A DNA stretch of 64,000 nucleotides, taken from assembly GCF_001974875.1 (NCBI RefSeq), contig NZ_MTQD01000015.1:62001-126000 (forward strand), in the 5' to 3' direction. Within the stretch, counting starts at the first letter, position 1, and each line of letters opens with the position of its first letter. The notes under the pieces are model-generated. The model was not told the DNA's origin and did no database searches. It saw only the letters and a list, made by a program, of their open reading frames with translations. This document shows positions 44,128 through 54,454 of the stretch, piece by piece. Made by a program: the position numbers and the translations under genes. The DNA is from Pseudoalteromonas sp. EB27 (GTDB lineage: Bacteria; Pseudomonadota; Gammaproteobacteria; Enterobacterales; Alteromonadaceae).

Positions 44128-46815
44128 TTGAGAAAGTTTTTAATATTAACCCTTAGCTTGGCTTGTGCTTACTTTTTTACTGGGTATTTTAGCAACTCAC
44201 TTCTTTCTGTAGATGGCTATGCGGTCGCCTCTTGGCCGCCCTCAGGAATTGCTTTAGCGAGCTTTTTAATTTGGGGACGTAAGTCATTTATTGGCCTTAT
44301 TCTTGGTGCTTTCTGTACTAACTTAATTCATCTTGATAACACTGTAGATATTCTTCATTTTAATGTGCTTTTACAAGCTATTTGCGTCACTTTAGCCTCT
44401 GTTTTACAGGCTTGGATTGGTCGTCAAATTATAGTAAATGTTATTAAGGCGCCGCTAGATTTATCTTCTTTAAAACACAGTGTGCAGAGCCTAATAGTAG
44501 CAGGGCCAATATGCTGTGTTATTGCAGCAGGTGTGGGAACTAGCTTATTAGCATTGAATAATGTGATCCCGACCAATGCTATTTTTGATAATTTTATAGC
44601 ATGGTGGATTGGCGACAGTATCGGTGTACTTATATTTACACCTCTTATACTCGCAGCCTTTAATTACACGCAAGTACGCCACCGTATGCTGGTGATTTTA
44701 CCCTCACTATTAATTTATATACTAATTAGCGTTAGCTTTTATGGTGCTGCCAGTGTTAAAAAAGAAAAAGACATTCAAAAGCAAGAAGCTAAAATACTTG
44801 TTGTGCAAAATGCTATAAGCCAGAAGCTCGATGGTATTACTGCTCACTTAGGATTGTTAGCTACATACTTTGCTAGTAGTGATAACGTGAATTTTAAAGA
44901 GTTTAAACAGTTTACTTCAAAGCAATTGGACTATAGCCAAGAAATTTTAGCATTTGAATGGATACCTTATGTATCAGCAAATAAACTCACTGATTTTGAA
45001 ACACATGAAAATACAGCCACAGGCAAACCTTTATACATAAAAGAAAAGTCACTAGATGGAGCTTGGCAACCTGCAGGTGATCGTAGAAATTACTTTCCTG
45101 TAAAATATGTATATCCATTAGAGGGCAATGAAGATGCTTTAGGGTTTGATTTGGCTTCAAGTAAAGTCAGAGGAGTAGCGCTTAGCAAAGCGAAAACACT
45201 CAATGAGCTAGCACTAAGTGAGCCAATTAATTTAGTCCAAAATACATCAGAGAAGGGAGTACTCTTTTTATATCCTGTTTTTGGTGAATCATCTACCGAA
45301 GATGATTTTCAAGGTTTTGTGGCCGCTATTGTTAGCCTTAAGCGCTTATCGCAAACATTGTTATTTGATCACAACAATTCAATTTCAGCCAGTTTTTTTG
45401 ATACAACGATACCAGGGAAAAAGCAGGCAATTTATATTGCCGATACCGATAACTCGCAAATGCTGTTTAAAGAATATCAATTGTTGATTGGCAAACGCAT
45501 GTGGCAGGTCGAGTTATATGAACCAATAGTTAGAACGTCTTGGTTAATGTATTGGCTTGCACAAATAGTAGGGATGTTGTTTGTGTGGCTATTGATTACA
45601 TTTTTGATTTCAGTTACTGGTACAAACATACAAATTCGCGAACAAGTGGCTAAGCAAACACATACTTTACGTAAAGAAAAACAAAAAGCAGATGAAGCGA
45701 GTCATATTAAGGGGCAATTTTTGGCAAATATGAGCCACGAAGTCCGCACCCCTATTAACGGTATAAAAGGGCTGCATTATTTAGCGCTACAGCAGAATGA
45801 TTGGCAACAAGCAAGAAGTTACATTGAACAAGCAGATGGGGCACTTGGTGTTTTACTACGGGTATTGAACGATGTGCTCGACTTTTCAAAAATGGAAGCA
45901 GGCAAGCTAGACTTAATACAAGAGCCCATTAATGTAGCGAGTTTAGCGGATGAAATGCTCAATTTACTTCAGTTTGAAGCTGACATTAAATCAATAAAGT
46001 TAAGTCTCGATTTTGATAAAACATCAAATTTGGTTATTAATACCGATCCAATCCGCTTAAAACAAGTGCTGCTGAATCTGCTCAATAACGCGGTTAAATT
46101 TACAGGAGCAGGTGAGATAACTCTGAAAATTTGGCAATCTAAAAAAATGACTTACTTCAGTATTAACGATACGGGTATTGGTATTAGTAGCGAAGCACAA
46201 AAACAATTATTTAAACCGTTTGCGCAAGCCGATAGCTCAACCTCTCGTCAATATGGTGGCACTGGCTTAGGGTTAAGTATTTGTAGAAAATTGGTTGAAC
46301 TTATGGGCGGTGCAATTGATTTAGTTAGTTATGAAGGAAAGGGCTCTACATTCACATTTAGTTTGCCGCTCATCTCGCCTTTACCAAAAGCAGAGCAAAT
46401 ACAGCAGCAATATAACGAAATAGATGTAAGTACTTTATCATTCACAAACTATAAATTACTTTTAGTCGAAGACAACCCGCTTAATCAGCATGTTGCCAAT
46501 GCCATTTTAAAAACAAAAGGGTGTATTGCCGACATTGCTAACGATGGTTTTGAAGCCATAGAAAAGCTAACCGAAAATAGCTACGACATTGTTCTTATGG
46601 ATATTCAGATGCCAAGAATGGATGGACTCCAAGCAACAAAAGTAATTCGTTGTGATTTAGGGTTAATTGATTTACCCATAATAGGACTATCGGCGAACGC
46701 CCATGACGATGATGTTAAAAAGGCATTAGCCTCGGGAATGAATAGTTATATTACTAAACCTATTGATGCAAATACGCTTTTTAAAACTCTTTGGCATTAT
46801 TTATCAAATAAATAA
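44128..46815 (+). CDS. Hybrid histidine kinase (MASE1-CHASE-HisKA-HATPase-REC)
   Basis: Membrane hybrid kinase of 895 residues. Residues 1-210 are a multi-helix MASE1-type sensor (SWPPSGIALASFLIWG, WWIGDSIGVLIFTPL). A periplasmic CHASE domain follows (about 225-455), then a helix (about 475-495) and a coiled coil. Phosphoacceptor His537 lies in MSHEVRTPING; the HATPase has NDTGIG and GGTGLGLSI. One receiver domain has Asp825 (LMDIQMPRMDG) and KPID. There is no HPt domain. The start is a TTG with AGGAG nine bases upstream. It is not obviously coupled to the neighbouring add gene. The stimulus is unknown. Confidence 0.88.
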   Translation: MRKFLILTLSLACAYFFTGYFSNSLLSVDGYAVASWPPSGIALASFLIWGRKSFIGLILGAFCTNLIHLDNTVDILHFNVLLQAICVTLASVLQAWIGRQIIVNVIKAPLDLSSLKHSVQSLIVAGPICCVIAAGVGTSLLALNNVIPTNAIFDNFIAWWIGDSIGVLIFTPLILAAFNYTQVRHRMLVILPSLLIYILISVSFYGAASVKKEKDIQKQEAKILVVQNAISQKLDGITAHLGLLATYFASSDNVNFKEFKQFTSKQLDYSQEILAFEWIPYVSANKLTDFETHENTATGKPLYIKEKSLDGAWQPAGDRRNYFPVKYVYPLEGNEDALGFDLASSKVRGVALSKAKTLNELALSEPINLVQNTSEKGVLFLYPVFGESSTEDDFQGFVAAIVSLKRLSQTLLFDHNNSISASFFDTTIPGKKQAIYIADTDNSQMLFKEYQLLIGKRMWQVELYEPIVRTSWLMYWLAQIVGMLFVWLLITFLISVTGTNIQIREQVAKQTHTLRKEKQKADEASHIKGQFLANMSHEVRTPINGIKGLHYLALQQNDWQQARSYIEQADGALGVLLRVLNDVLDFSKMEAGKLDLIQEPINVASLADEMLNLLQFEADIKSIKLSLDFDKTSNLVINTDPIRLKQVLLNLLNNAVKFTGAGEITLKIWQSKKMTYFSINDTGIGISSEAQKQLFKPFAQADSSTSRQYGGTGLGLSICRKLVELMGGAIDLVSYEGKGSTFTFSLPLISPLPKAEQIQQQYNEIDVSTLSFTNYKLLLVEDNPLNQHVANAILKTKGCIADIANDGFEAIEKLTENSYDIVLMDIQMPRMDGLQATKVIRCDLGLIDLPIIGLSANAHDDDVKKALASGMNSYITKPIDANTLFKTLWHYLSNK

Positions 46816-46881
46816 GTAACGCTATTTTTTGCACAAAAAGCAGACATATGACCGCTTAAACTTAACGCAAACCATATACAC

Positions 46882-46909
46882 TTGAAAAATAACTATATCT
46901 GCGTATCAT
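46882..46909 (+). promoter_or_regulatory. Putative sigma-70 promoter of add
   Basis: TTGAAA and TATCAT separated by 16 bases, 33 bp upstream of the adenosine deaminase ATG. Confidence 0.5.
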
Positions 46910-46941
46910 GCGCGCAAATTTAACTAAACTGGGTTGCTATT

Positions 46942-47943
46942 ATGATCAATAGAAAATTACCTTTGCTAGATATTCACCGTCATTTAGACGGTAATGTACG
47001 TGCGCAAACCATATTAGAACTTGGTCGTCAGTTTAATATAGAGTTACCTGCAGATAACGTTGAGGCATTAATTCCTCATGTTCAAGTTATTGACCCTGAG
47101 CCAAACCTTATGGCTTTTTTACAAAAGCTAGATTGGGGTGTCACTGTACTTGGTGACTACGATGCGTGTAGACGCATAGCGATTGAAAACATTGAAGATG
47201 CACAAGCGCAAGGCCTTGATTATGTAGAGCTTCGCTTTAGCCCTTACTACATGGCGCAGAGCCAAGGTTTACACCCTGAAGGGGTTGTAGAAGCGGTTGT
47301 TGATGGTATTAAATCAGCAACAAAGGGTGCAAATATAAAAGCTAACTTGATTGGTATTTTATCGCGTACTTATGGCGTAAAAACATGTCAAAAAGAGCTT
47401 GATGCATTACTCGCATTTAAAAATGATTTAGTGGCTGTTGATTTAGCCGGTGACGAAATTGGTTTTCCGGGGGAGTTATTTGTAGATCACTTTAAGCAAG
47501 TACGAAATGCTTATTTAGCTTCGACTATTCATGCTGGAGAGGCACTTGGCGCCCCAAGTATTTGGCAAGCAATTAACGAGCTAGGTGCGAGCCGAATAGG
47601 GCATGGCGTTAAAGCTATTGAAGATCCAAAATTAATGGATTACTTACGCGATAACCGTATTGGTATTGAGTCGTGCTTAACAAGTAATATTCAAACAAGT
47701 ACAGTGAACGACTTAGCTAAACATCCACTTAAACAGTTTTTAGATCACGGTATTTTAGCGTGTATTAATACTGATGACCCAGCAGTTGAAGGCATTGAAA
47801 TTGAGTACGAATATACTGTTGCAGCACCTAAAGCTGGTTTAACACAAGCTGATATGGAAAAAGCGCAAAAAAATGCGTTAGAAATAGCATTTTTAAGCGA
47901 TGGCGATAAAAAAGAACTTTCAGCACTCGTTAGCGCGCGTTAA
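46942..47943 (+). CDS. add: Adenosine deaminase
   Basis: Zinc hydrolase of 333 residues converting (deoxy)adenosine to (deoxy)inosine for purine salvage. Metal ligands His12 and His14 lie in [11 protein letters not shown]. Further motifs are [12 protein letters not shown] (His ligand and catalytic Glu), [11 protein letters not shown] and [10 protein letters not shown] (Asp pair). The start DIHRHLDG with His-Arg-His matches enterobacterial Add. A strong terminator follows. It is a single-gene unit with its own promoter. Confidence 0.93.
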   Translation: MINRKLPLLDIHRHLDGNVRAQTILELGRQFNIELPADNVEALIPHVQVIDPEPNLMAFLQKLDWGVTVLGDYDACRRIAIENIEDAQAQGLDYVELRFSPYYMAQSQGLHPEGVVEAVVDGIKSATKGANIKANLIGILSRTYGVKTCQKELDALLAFKNDLVAVDLAGDEIGFPGELFVDHFKQVRNAYLASTIHAGEALGAPSIWQAINELGASRIGHGVKAIEDPKLMDYLRDNRIGIESCLTSNIQTSTVNDLAKHPLKQFLDHGILACINTDDPAVEGIEIEYEYTVAAPKAGLTQADMEKAQKNALEIAFLSDGDKKELSALVSAR

Positions 47944-47955
47944 TTTAAGAACATT

Positions 47956-47985
47956 AAAAATGCCGCTTTATAAGCGGCATTTTTG
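47956..47985. terminator. Bidirectional intrinsic terminator
   Basis: AAAAATGCCGCTT / AAGCGGCATTTTT between the convergent add and CBS-protein genes. Confidence 0.85.
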
Positions 47986-48001
47986 TATCTGTAAATTATA
48001 T

Positions 48002-48412
48002 TTAGTGTGTTTGGCAGCTCATGTAATTATCGTAGAGTGCTTTAAGTACATCTGCTCGGCTGATCATGCCGATTACTTTAACACCCTCTACAACAGGGTA
48101 GTTTTTTGGTTTACCAGGCTGCATCTGCTGTGCAAGCTCGATAATGTTGGTATCGCCGCTAACAGTCACTACCTCTGTTTGCATAAGTTGCGATACTTTA
48201 ACCATCCCATCACAAAAATAACTGCTTTGCGTAAGCGGTTTTAAAAGTTCATGCTCTGAGATAAATCCGACTAGGCATTTATCTTTATCAAATACTGGTG
48301 CGCCAAGTAGTTTAAATTTTTGTAGTTCTGCTATGGCTGTCGTCATTTCTGTATCTGGTGTGATATTTGGCAACTTGCGTTGCATAAAATCTTTTACTTT
48401 TGTATTTAGCAT
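48002..48412 (-). CDS. CBS-domain pair protein
   Basis: Cytosolic protein of 136 residues consisting of two CBS domains (about 5-60 and 75-130), which together form a Bateman module that senses adenosine nucleotides or similar ligands. KVKDFMQRKLPNITPDTEM and MISRADVLKALYDNYM are the start of the first and end of the second. No effector domain is attached, so a partner protein is likely. The ATG at 48412 has GGGAGA seven bases upstream; a longer in-frame start at 48442 has no ribosome site. Confidence 0.87.
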   Translation of the reverse strand: MLNTKVKDFMQRKLPNITPDTEMTTAIAELQKFKLLGAPVFDKDKCLVGFISEHELLKPLTQSSYFCDGMVKVSQLMQTEVVTVSGDTNIIELAQQMQPGKPKNYPVVEGVKVIGMISRADVLKALYDNYMSCQTH

Positions 48413-48529
48413 TTGGGTCTCTCCCGCTGATGTTCTATACAAAGTATGGTTTATAGATAGGGGTTTAGGAAATTGTTTATATTGATGAGGTTGATAGATT
48501 TTAACTATTAAATATTTTTTGCTATATAA

Positions 48530-48560
48530 AATAAAAGCACCGATTAGGTGCCTTTATTTA
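48530..48560 (-). terminator. Intrinsic terminator of fre
   Basis: Stem AAATAAA(A)GCACC / GGTGC(C)TTTATTT, 20 bp after the fre stop; on the minus strand it is followed by a T-rich stretch. Confidence 0.7.
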
Positions 48561-48580
48561 TAACTGAAAGTAAATTTCAA

Positions 48581-49294
48581 TTATTTGATAAATGCGAATG
48601 CATCTGCGTACATGTTTTCGCGTATTGCACCATGAGCAATAAAGTCATCACGCACTATACCTATCATGTCAAAACGACCGGCCATATAAATATCGTACGG
48701 TTCAAGCGATACAATATCTTGCATTACTGCTTTGTGTACATAGCCAGTATGACCTTGCCAATTAGCAGATGGATTTTCTACCACAGGGATAAACTCAAAG
48801 TTTTTGTGGCTATCGGCCCATGTTTGCATTTCTGTATGTGCATATAAAGCAGATTCTTCTTTTACACCCCAGTAAAATAATACAGGACGGTCGCACTTAA
48901 TTTCAGCTAAGTGATCAGCCATTGATTTTGCGTATGAAAAACCAGTACCGCCGGCAAGTAAAATAATAGGGCGCTCACATTGCAGGCGCAACTGTGAAAT
49001 ACCCAAGCCAGCTTCAATGTCTACTAACTGCCCTGTGGTATGGGCGTTTCGTAAATGTTCCAGCGATTGCATTGCATACGAATCGGCACCTGACGCGCCA
49101 ATATGCAGTTCTATTGCATCGCACTGTGAAGGGCGGCTAGCTATAGAAAAAGCACGTTTGTCTTTTTCGCCCAATACGAGTTGCATGTATTGGCCAGCTT
49201 CAAAGGTCACAGGTTGTTGTGGCTTTAAAATTACTTTATGAACAAATTCTGTAAGTGGGCTGATAGCTACAACTTCAGCTTTTAATGTTTGCAT
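48581..49294 (-). CDS. fre: NAD(P)H-flavin reductase
   Basis: Flavin reductase of 237 residues that uses NAD(P)H to reduce free FMN, FAD or riboflavin. The FAD/flavin-binding beta barrel (about 1-100) contains RAFSIASRPS, and the NAD-binding domain contains ILLAGGTGFSYAKSM and FYWGVKEESALYA. It resembles E. coli Fre (233 residues) and follows ubiD as in E. coli. Reduced flavin may supply UbiX or iron reduction. An imperfect 40-base inverted repeat lies in the 109-bp gap after ubiD. Confidence 0.9.
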   Translation of the reverse strand: MQTLKAEVVAISPLTEFVHKVILKPQQPVTFEAGQYMQLVLGEKDKRAFSIASRPSQCDAIELHIGASGADSYAMQSLEHLRNAHTTGQLVDIEAGLGISQLRLQCERPIILLAGGTGFSYAKSMADHLAEIKCDRPVLFYWGVKEESALYAHTEMQTWADSHKNFEFIPVVENPSANWQGHTGYVHKAVMQDIVSLEPYDIYMAGRFDMIGIVRDDFIAHGAIRENMYADAFAFIK

Positions 49295-49322
49295 TTTTTA
49301 CCTTTTAGCAGCGCTTTTAACA

Positions 49323-49362
49323 GCAGATACGCAATCGAATGACTCGATTCTAGCATATCTGC
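49323..49362 (-). other. Composite inverted repeat between ubiD and fre
   Basis: Outer arms GCAGATA / TATCTGC and inner arms AATCGA / TCGATT form one interrupted hairpin about 30 bp before the fre start. No T run follows. Confidence 0.4.
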
Positions 49363-49403
49363 AGGGTTATTTTATAGCCTGTTATGTACTTACATATAAA
49401 CAC

Positions 49404-50870
49404 TTAAAGAATATTAAGGCTTTCCCAAATATCATCTACGCGGTCTTTGGTGTCTTTATCCATAACAATAGGCTCGCCCCATTCGCGGGTGGTTTCGCCA
49501 GGCCATTTATTGGTAGCATCCATTCCCATTTTTGAACCAAGGCCAGAGACTGGCGATGCAAAATCGAGATAATCAATAGGTGTGTTTTCTATTAATGTTG
49601 TATCGCGCGCTGGATCCATTCGGGTTGTTATAGCCCAAATAACATCTTCCCAATCGCGGGCGTTAACATCGTCATCGCACACAATTACAAACTTGGTATA
49701 CATAAACTGACGTAAGAACGACCAAACTCCCATCATCACGCGCTTGGCATGACCAGGATATTGTTTTTTCATTGTTACAATCGCCATACGGTACGAGCAC
49801 CCTTCGGGCGGCAGGTAAAAATCAACGATTTCAGGAAATTGCTTTTGTAATATTGGCACAAACACTTCATTAAGTGCTACACCTAAGATCGCAGGCTCAT
49901 CAGGCGGACGACCAGTAAATGTGCTGTGATAAATAGGGTTTTTACGATGCGTTAAGTGAGTCACGGTCATAACAGGAAAGTCGTCTACTTCATTATAGTA
50001 ACCAGTATGATCGCCATAAGGGCCTTCTGGCGCCATTTCACCTGGCATAATGTAACCTTCAAGTACTATTTCTGCACTGGCAGGGACTTGCAAGTCATTG
50101 GAAATAGATTTAACAACTTCGGTTCTGCTACCACGTAATAAACCAGCAAACGCATATTCGCTTAATGTGTCGGGTACAGGCGTTACTGCACCTAATATAG
50201 TAGCAGGGTCGGCACCTAGTGCTACCGAGACAGGGTAAGGTTGCCCAGGATTTTCTTTACACCATTCTTGAAAATCAAGCGCGCCACCACGGTGTGATAA
50301 CCAACGCATAATTATTTTATTTTTGCCTAATAGCTGCTGGCGATAAATACCTAAATTTTGGCGCTTTTTATAAGGCCCTTTAGTTACGGTAAGGCCCCAA
50401 GTAATTAATGGTGCTGCGTCACCTGGCCAGCAATGCTGAATAGGTAATTTAGTTAAGTCTACATCATCACCCTCTAAAACTACTTGCTGACAAGGCGCTT
50501 TTTTAACTTCTTTTGCTGGCATATTAAGCACTTGCTTAAAAATCGGTATAGCGCCTAGAGCTTCTTTAATGCCCTTTGGTGGATCTGGCTCTTTTAAAAA
50601 AGCGAGTAGCTTACCTACTTCGCGCAGCTCACTAACATCGGTTTGGCCCATGCCCATTGCTACGCGTTTTGGTGTACCAAATAAGTTGGTAAGCACCGGC
50701 ATATCGTAGCCTTTTGGGTTTTCAAATAATAACGCAGGGCCTTTTGCACGCAATGTGCGATCAGATATTTCGGTCATTTCAAGATACGGGTCGATTTCTT
50801 GGGTGATACGTTTAAGTTCGCCTTTTTTTTCAAGCAAATCGATAAAATCACGTAGATCTTTATATTTCAT
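49404..50870 (-). CDS. ubiD: 4-hydroxy-3-polyprenylbenzoate decarboxylase UbiD
   Basis: Prenylated-FMN-dependent decarboxylase of ubiquinone synthesis, 488 residues and close to E. coli UbiD over the full length. Hallmark segments are [66 protein letters not shown] and [12 protein letters not shown], with [21 protein letters not shown] near the end. The Arg-Glu-Glu catalytic set expected for the family appears conserved. The cofactor maker UbiX is not in this window. fre follows on the same strand. Confidence 0.95.
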   Translation of the reverse strand: MKYKDLRDFIDLLEKKGELKRITQEIDPYLEMTEISDRTLRAKGPALLFENPKGYDMPVLTNLFGTPKRVAMGMGQTDVSELREVGKLLAFLKEPDPPKGIKEALGAIPIFKQVLNMPAKEVKKAPCQQVVLEGDDVDLTKLPIQHCWPGDAAPLITWGLTVTKGPYKKRQNLGIYRQQLLGKNKIIMRWLSHRGGALDFQEWCKENPGQPYPVSVALGADPATILGAVTPVPDTLSEYAFAGLLRGSRTEVVKSISNDLQVPASAEIVLEGYIMPGEMAPEGPYGDHTGYYNEVDDFPVMTVTHLTHRKNPIYHSTFTGRPPDEPAILGVALNEVFVPILQKQFPEIVDFYLPPEGCSYRMAIVTMKKQYPGHAKRVMMGVWSFLRQFMYTKFVIVCDDDVNARDWEDVIWAITTRMDPARDTTLIENTPIDYLDFASPVSGLGSKMGMDATNKWPGETTREWGEPIVMDKDTKDRVDDIWESLNIL

Positions 50871-50941
50871 TGTGGGCCGCTATTAAGCAAAAGAGTTAAA
50901 GTATTATACCCATTTCATGCAAGGCAAGTCATTACTTGCAC

Positions 50942-52972
50942 TTAAAACTTAAAGCGCTCTACGGCACTCGTTAAAGAGTGTGCAAGTTGGTTTACGTCTT
51001 CACTTTCGCTTGCTAGGGTTGTCGCGTTTTGGGCATTCAAGGTTGCTTGCTCTGTCACCTTTGCCATTATTTGTTGAATGTCGCCACTGTTAGTCAATTG
51101 CTCATGTGATGCATGAGCAATTTGCTCACTCATCTGATTAACAGACAACAATGTGCTTTTAATACGCTCTACGGCTTTATTTAGTTCAGTGCTGTTTTTA
51201 ACACATTGCTTGGCTTGGTGTTGGCCATCAGTAATGTGTTCTTGAGTTGTTTTAGTGTGTTGTTGCAATGTTTGGATCATGGTGTTTATTTCGCCAGTCG
51301 AGGTTTGTGTTCGTGCAGCTAATGATCGAACCTCATCAGCAACTACAGCAAACCCGCGTCCGTTTTCACCCGCTCGCGCTGCTTCAATTGCAGCATTAAG
51401 TGCAAGTAAGTTAGTCTGCTCGGCAATGCTACTAATTGTTTCAACAATGGCTTCAATAAGCTGGGTGTACTGTGCGAGTTCTTCTGTGCTGCCTACTGCT
51501 TTATCAAGACGCTGCAATAAAGTTTCTATACTTAGACTATTTTGATTAGCAATCTCGTTTACATCATTTGCAAATTGCGATGCGTTTGTTATTTCACTTG
51601 ATGTTTTATCTGCTTGTTCATAAACCGCTTGTGAGTTGATTAGCATATTTTGTGCAAGCGATGTTGCCTGCGCGCTTCGCTCTAACTGCTGTTGTGCAAC
51701 AACCGTCATTTGCTGACCTTTTTCACTGGTTTTAATAGCGCTGCGGTCTAGCTCGTGGGCGTCACTACTAATTGCACCAATTAGGTTAGTCAGGTCTTCA
51801 CTGAGTTTATTTATGTTATTTAGCAAAGTACCAAATTCATCCTTACTACGTGGGTGGCTTCGCTTTGATAAATCACCTGAGGCGATTCGGGCTAAATCGC
51901 GGTTTACTTTTTTAAGCGGTTTTAGCATTGCGCGAGTTGTAAAAATAGAGATAGCGATAATCAATATAATTAAAACAATCGTAATAATTACTACAGAACT
52001 AATCCCTGTATTTATGGCGGCCTTTGCATTAGTTTGTAAGGCATTAAAGCGCTCATCAGCCAATTTATTAAGTTCAATAAGCTGACCTTCTGTTGTTATA
52101 AATTGCTGTTGAAAGTGTTCAAAATTTTGAGCCGCAGCAATAGCACTTTTGAGTACTTTATTTTGTTGGGCATAAATTCCTGTATCGTTGTTAAGCAATT
52201 CTCTTAATTGATTAAACTTAGCCGTTAAATTTTTAGCATTAAACGCATTATTAAAAGGTAGCGCTTGTTGCTCTAAATAGGTGAAATTAGGTTGGATGTT
52301 ATCTAGTAGAAATAGAGTATCTTGCTGATGACTATTTAAATCATTGATACTTGCAGTTTGAGTAATGCTTTTTATATTATTGCTTAAGTTAAACAATAAA
52401 TCGTCTATACGGGTCGCTGTTCCAAACATAGCATTAAGTAACGCCTGCTGTTTTACAGGCACTTCTAAAAGTTCTATATCAAGTAAGTTAGAACTTAAAT
52501 TGTAAAGTTGCTCGTTAAACGTTGCTGATAATTCTATGGTGGAATTTTGCGCTACAAACTTACGCTCTTTAGCGCTAAACATTGCGACACTTACTTCAGT
52601 CAGTTGCTCGAAGCCTGCGTTGGTACTGGTGAGTAAATTTTGCATGGTTATTTGTTGATTTAGTTGAGCGCTTAACGAATTGAGCATATCGCTAAATTGT
52701 AGTTGCTCAACTTGCGCCTGTTTTTTATTTTGTTGAAGTAAATCAAGGTTTGCTTGGCTGTAAGCTAAGGCGTTAAATTTGGTAATAGACAGTAATGATA
52801 GCCTTAAATCTTTGCTGAACTGTTGTACCGGAACCGCTAATTTTTCGGTTCGGGTATTGTTAACGCTAATTTTGTTTAATGACCAATAAAAAAATACACT
52901 ACTTGTTAGCACCAATATGCCAATGGCTGTAAAGGCTAAAATTATTTTATGTTTGATCGCAATTGAACGCAT
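50942..52972 (-). CDS. Methyl-accepting chemotaxis protein
   Basis: Membrane chemoreceptor of 676 residues. TM1 lies at about 8-30, a long helical periplasmic sensor (about 31-320, helical-bimodular in appearance) follows, then TM2 at about 323-346 and HAMP (about 347-400, [20 protein letters not shown]). The cytosolic coiled-coil signalling domain has its conserved hairpin tip [19 protein letters not shown] and [14 protein letters not shown]. There is no C-terminal CheR-binding pentapeptide. The ligand is unknown. It is monocistronic, with a 9-bp inverted repeat upstream. Confidence 0.92.
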   Translation of the reverse strand: MRSIAIKHKIILAFTAIGILVLTSSVFFYWSLNKISVNNTRTEKLAVPVQQFSKDLRLSLLSITKFNALAYSQANLDLLQQNKKQAQVEQLQFSDMLNSLSAQLNQQITMQNLLTSTNAGFEQLTEVSVAMFSAKERKFVAQNSTIELSATFNEQLYNLSSNLLDIELLEVPVKQQALLNAMFGTATRIDDLLFNLSNNIKSITQTASINDLNSHQQDTLFLLDNIQPNFTYLEQQALPFNNAFNAKNLTAKFNQLRELLNNDTGIYAQQNKVLKSAIAAAQNFEHFQQQFITTEGQLIELNKLADERFNALQTNAKAAINTGISSVVIITIVLIILIIAISIFTTRAMLKPLKKVNRDLARIASGDLSKRSHPRSKDEFGTLLNNINKLSEDLTNLIGAISSDAHELDRSAIKTSEKGQQMTVVAQQQLERSAQATSLAQNMLINSQAVYEQADKTSSEITNASQFANDVNEIANQNSLSIETLLQRLDKAVGSTEELAQYTQLIEAIVETISSIAEQTNLLALNAAIEAARAGENGRGFAVVADEVRSLAARTQTSTGEINTMIQTLQQHTKTTQEHITDGQHQAKQCVKNSTELNKAVERIKSTLLSVNQMSEQIAHASHEQLTNSGDIQQIMAKVTEQATLNAQNATTLASESEDVNQLAHSLTSAVERFKF

Positions 52973-52981
52973 AACTTCATC

Positions 52982-53017
52982 ACAATAATGGGTCTTTAAT
53001 TATTGTAGCATTATTGT
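52982..53017. other. 9-bp perfect inverted repeat upstream of the chemoreceptor gene
   Basis: ACAATAATG / CATTATTGT separated by 18 bases, in the gap between the lysozyme-inhibitor gene and the chemoreceptor gene. It could be an operator or a weak terminator; no T run follows. Confidence 0.4.
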
Positions 53018-53038
53018 AATTTATTGGTTGTTTTTATG

Positions 53039-53320
53039 TTAAATATTGGTGCACTGTCTTTTTTTACCTGCAATGATTAACATGGCTTCATTACCCTTAC
53101 TCCAAAACAGTACCTCTTCACTTATATATTTATTCCCTGATGCACTTTTTTCGTGATTAAGTACATGCACTTTATTGTTAAAGATAAGTTCGGCTTCAGA
53201 ATTGTTAATGATGTTGAGTTTTACGCTCTCATCATCGCATTGGTAAGCAGTACTGGTTTTTAAATCACTACAAGCGGTTAAGCTTAGTAAAATAGCGATT
53301 AATGCTAAATATACTTTCAT
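53039..53320 (-). CDS. MliC-type lysozyme inhibitor lipoprotein
   Basis: Small lipoprotein of 93 residues. Lipobox LTAC (Cys17) is followed by a single beta-barrel domain with YQCDDESVKLNI and the family-defining stretch SASGNKYISEEVLFWSKGNEA. Cysteines near the start and end (YQC and KRQC) probably form a disulfide. MliC/PliC proteins bind and inhibit c-type lysozymes and are anchored in the outer membrane. The ATG at 53320 has GGAGG four bases upstream, better than an ATG at 53332. Confidence 0.82.
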   Translation of the reverse strand: MKVYLALIAILLSLTACSDLKTSTAYQCDDESVKLNIINNSEAELIFNNKVHVLNHEKSASGNKYISEEVLFWSKGNEAMLIIAGKKRQCTNI

Positions 53321-53465
53321 TTTTCCTCCCATCTTCTTTAAGCGTTAGTTAAAACACAGGGCAAAATTTTAATCTAATGTAAGAATAACAAAGCAAAATT
53401 AACCGTTGGTGAAAGTAGCGCTTTAAGTTATGTTTATAGCAATATTTTTTGAGCTCGGAAGTTTT

Positions 53466-54374
53466 ATGGCAGGTACTAACCTTTTAACGTTATTAGATGA
53501 TATAACCACTTTACTTGATGACATTGCGACAATGAGTAAGGTTGCAACAAAAAAAACAGCGGGTGTATTAGGCGATGACTTAGCGCTCAATGCGCAGCAG
53601 GTTACAGGTGTTGCAGCAGAGCGTGAATTACCTGTTGTTTGGGCTGTAGCAAAGGGCTCATTTTTAAATAAAGCGATACTCGTACCCGCTGCTTTATTAA
53701 TAAGCGTATGGCTGCCTTGGTTAATAACACCGCTTTTAATGATGGGTGGTTTGTTTTTATGTTTTGAGGGAGCTGAAAAAGTATTTGCTAAGTTTTTGCC
53801 TCATAACAGTGAAGCGGTAGACGAAGATGAAAAGTTAGATTTAGTCGAATACGAAAAGCAAAAAATAAAAGGCGCAATAAGAACCGACTTCATTCTTTCT
53901 GCCGAAATTATTGTTATTACTTTAGGCACAGTGGCGAGTGCTACATTGCTTAACCAAGCTTTAGTGCTTTGTGTTATCGCAATTATAATGACGATTGGCG
54001 TTTATGGCTTGGTGGCCGGTATTGTAAAGCTGGATGATGCTGGGCTTTATTTACTTAACCAATCTAAAGTGTCAGCAAATAAATTTAAAGAGTTACTCGG
54101 AAAAGGCTTACTAGCTGCTGCACCTAGATTAATGCAGTTTTTAGCTTTTGCAGGCACCATTGCAATGTTTTTAGTAGGCGGCGGGATTTTAGTACATGGC
54201 GTTGAGTTACTACATCATACTCAGTTGGATGTAACAAGCTATGCTCAGTCTGTTGCTGGCGGCACAGGAGAAGTATTAGCGCCTCTCTTGTTTGATGGTT
54301 TACTAGGCGTTATTGCTGGCTTAGTTGTTGTGCTTGTACATGTAAGTTATACAAAGTTATTTAAAAAACAATAG
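53466..54374 (+). CDS. DUF808 family membrane protein
   Basis: Inner-membrane protein of 302 residues of the DUF808 family (YedI in E. coli). The start [23 protein letters not shown] is characteristic, followed by [18 protein letters not shown]. Then come several helices (about 70-100, 140-175, 210-245, 265-295). A conserved FEGAEKV segment lies near residue 108. Function unknown. The ATG at 53466 has GGAAG four bases upstream; an in-frame ATG at 53430 would add a hydrophobic extension not seen in the family. Confidence 0.85.
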   Translation: MAGTNLLTLLDDITTLLDDIATMSKVATKKTAGVLGDDLALNAQQVTGVAAERELPVVWAVAKGSFLNKAILVPAALLISVWLPWLITPLLMMGGLFLCFEGAEKVFAKFLPHNSEAVDEDEKLDLVEYEKQKIKGAIRTDFILSAEIIVITLGTVASATLLNQALVLCVIAIIMTIGVYGLVAGIVKLDDAGLYLLNQSKVSANKFKELLGKGLLAAAPRLMQFLAFAGTIAMFLVGGGILVHGVELLHHTQLDVTSYAQSVAGGTGEVLAPLLFDGLLGVIAGLVVVLVHVSYTKLFKKQ

Positions 54375-54454
54375 ATACAAAAAAGCATCATTTTGGTTAC
54401 ATTCTATTTAATTTTATATATTATGGCTTCTTGTTGTTAATACAGGGAATTATG

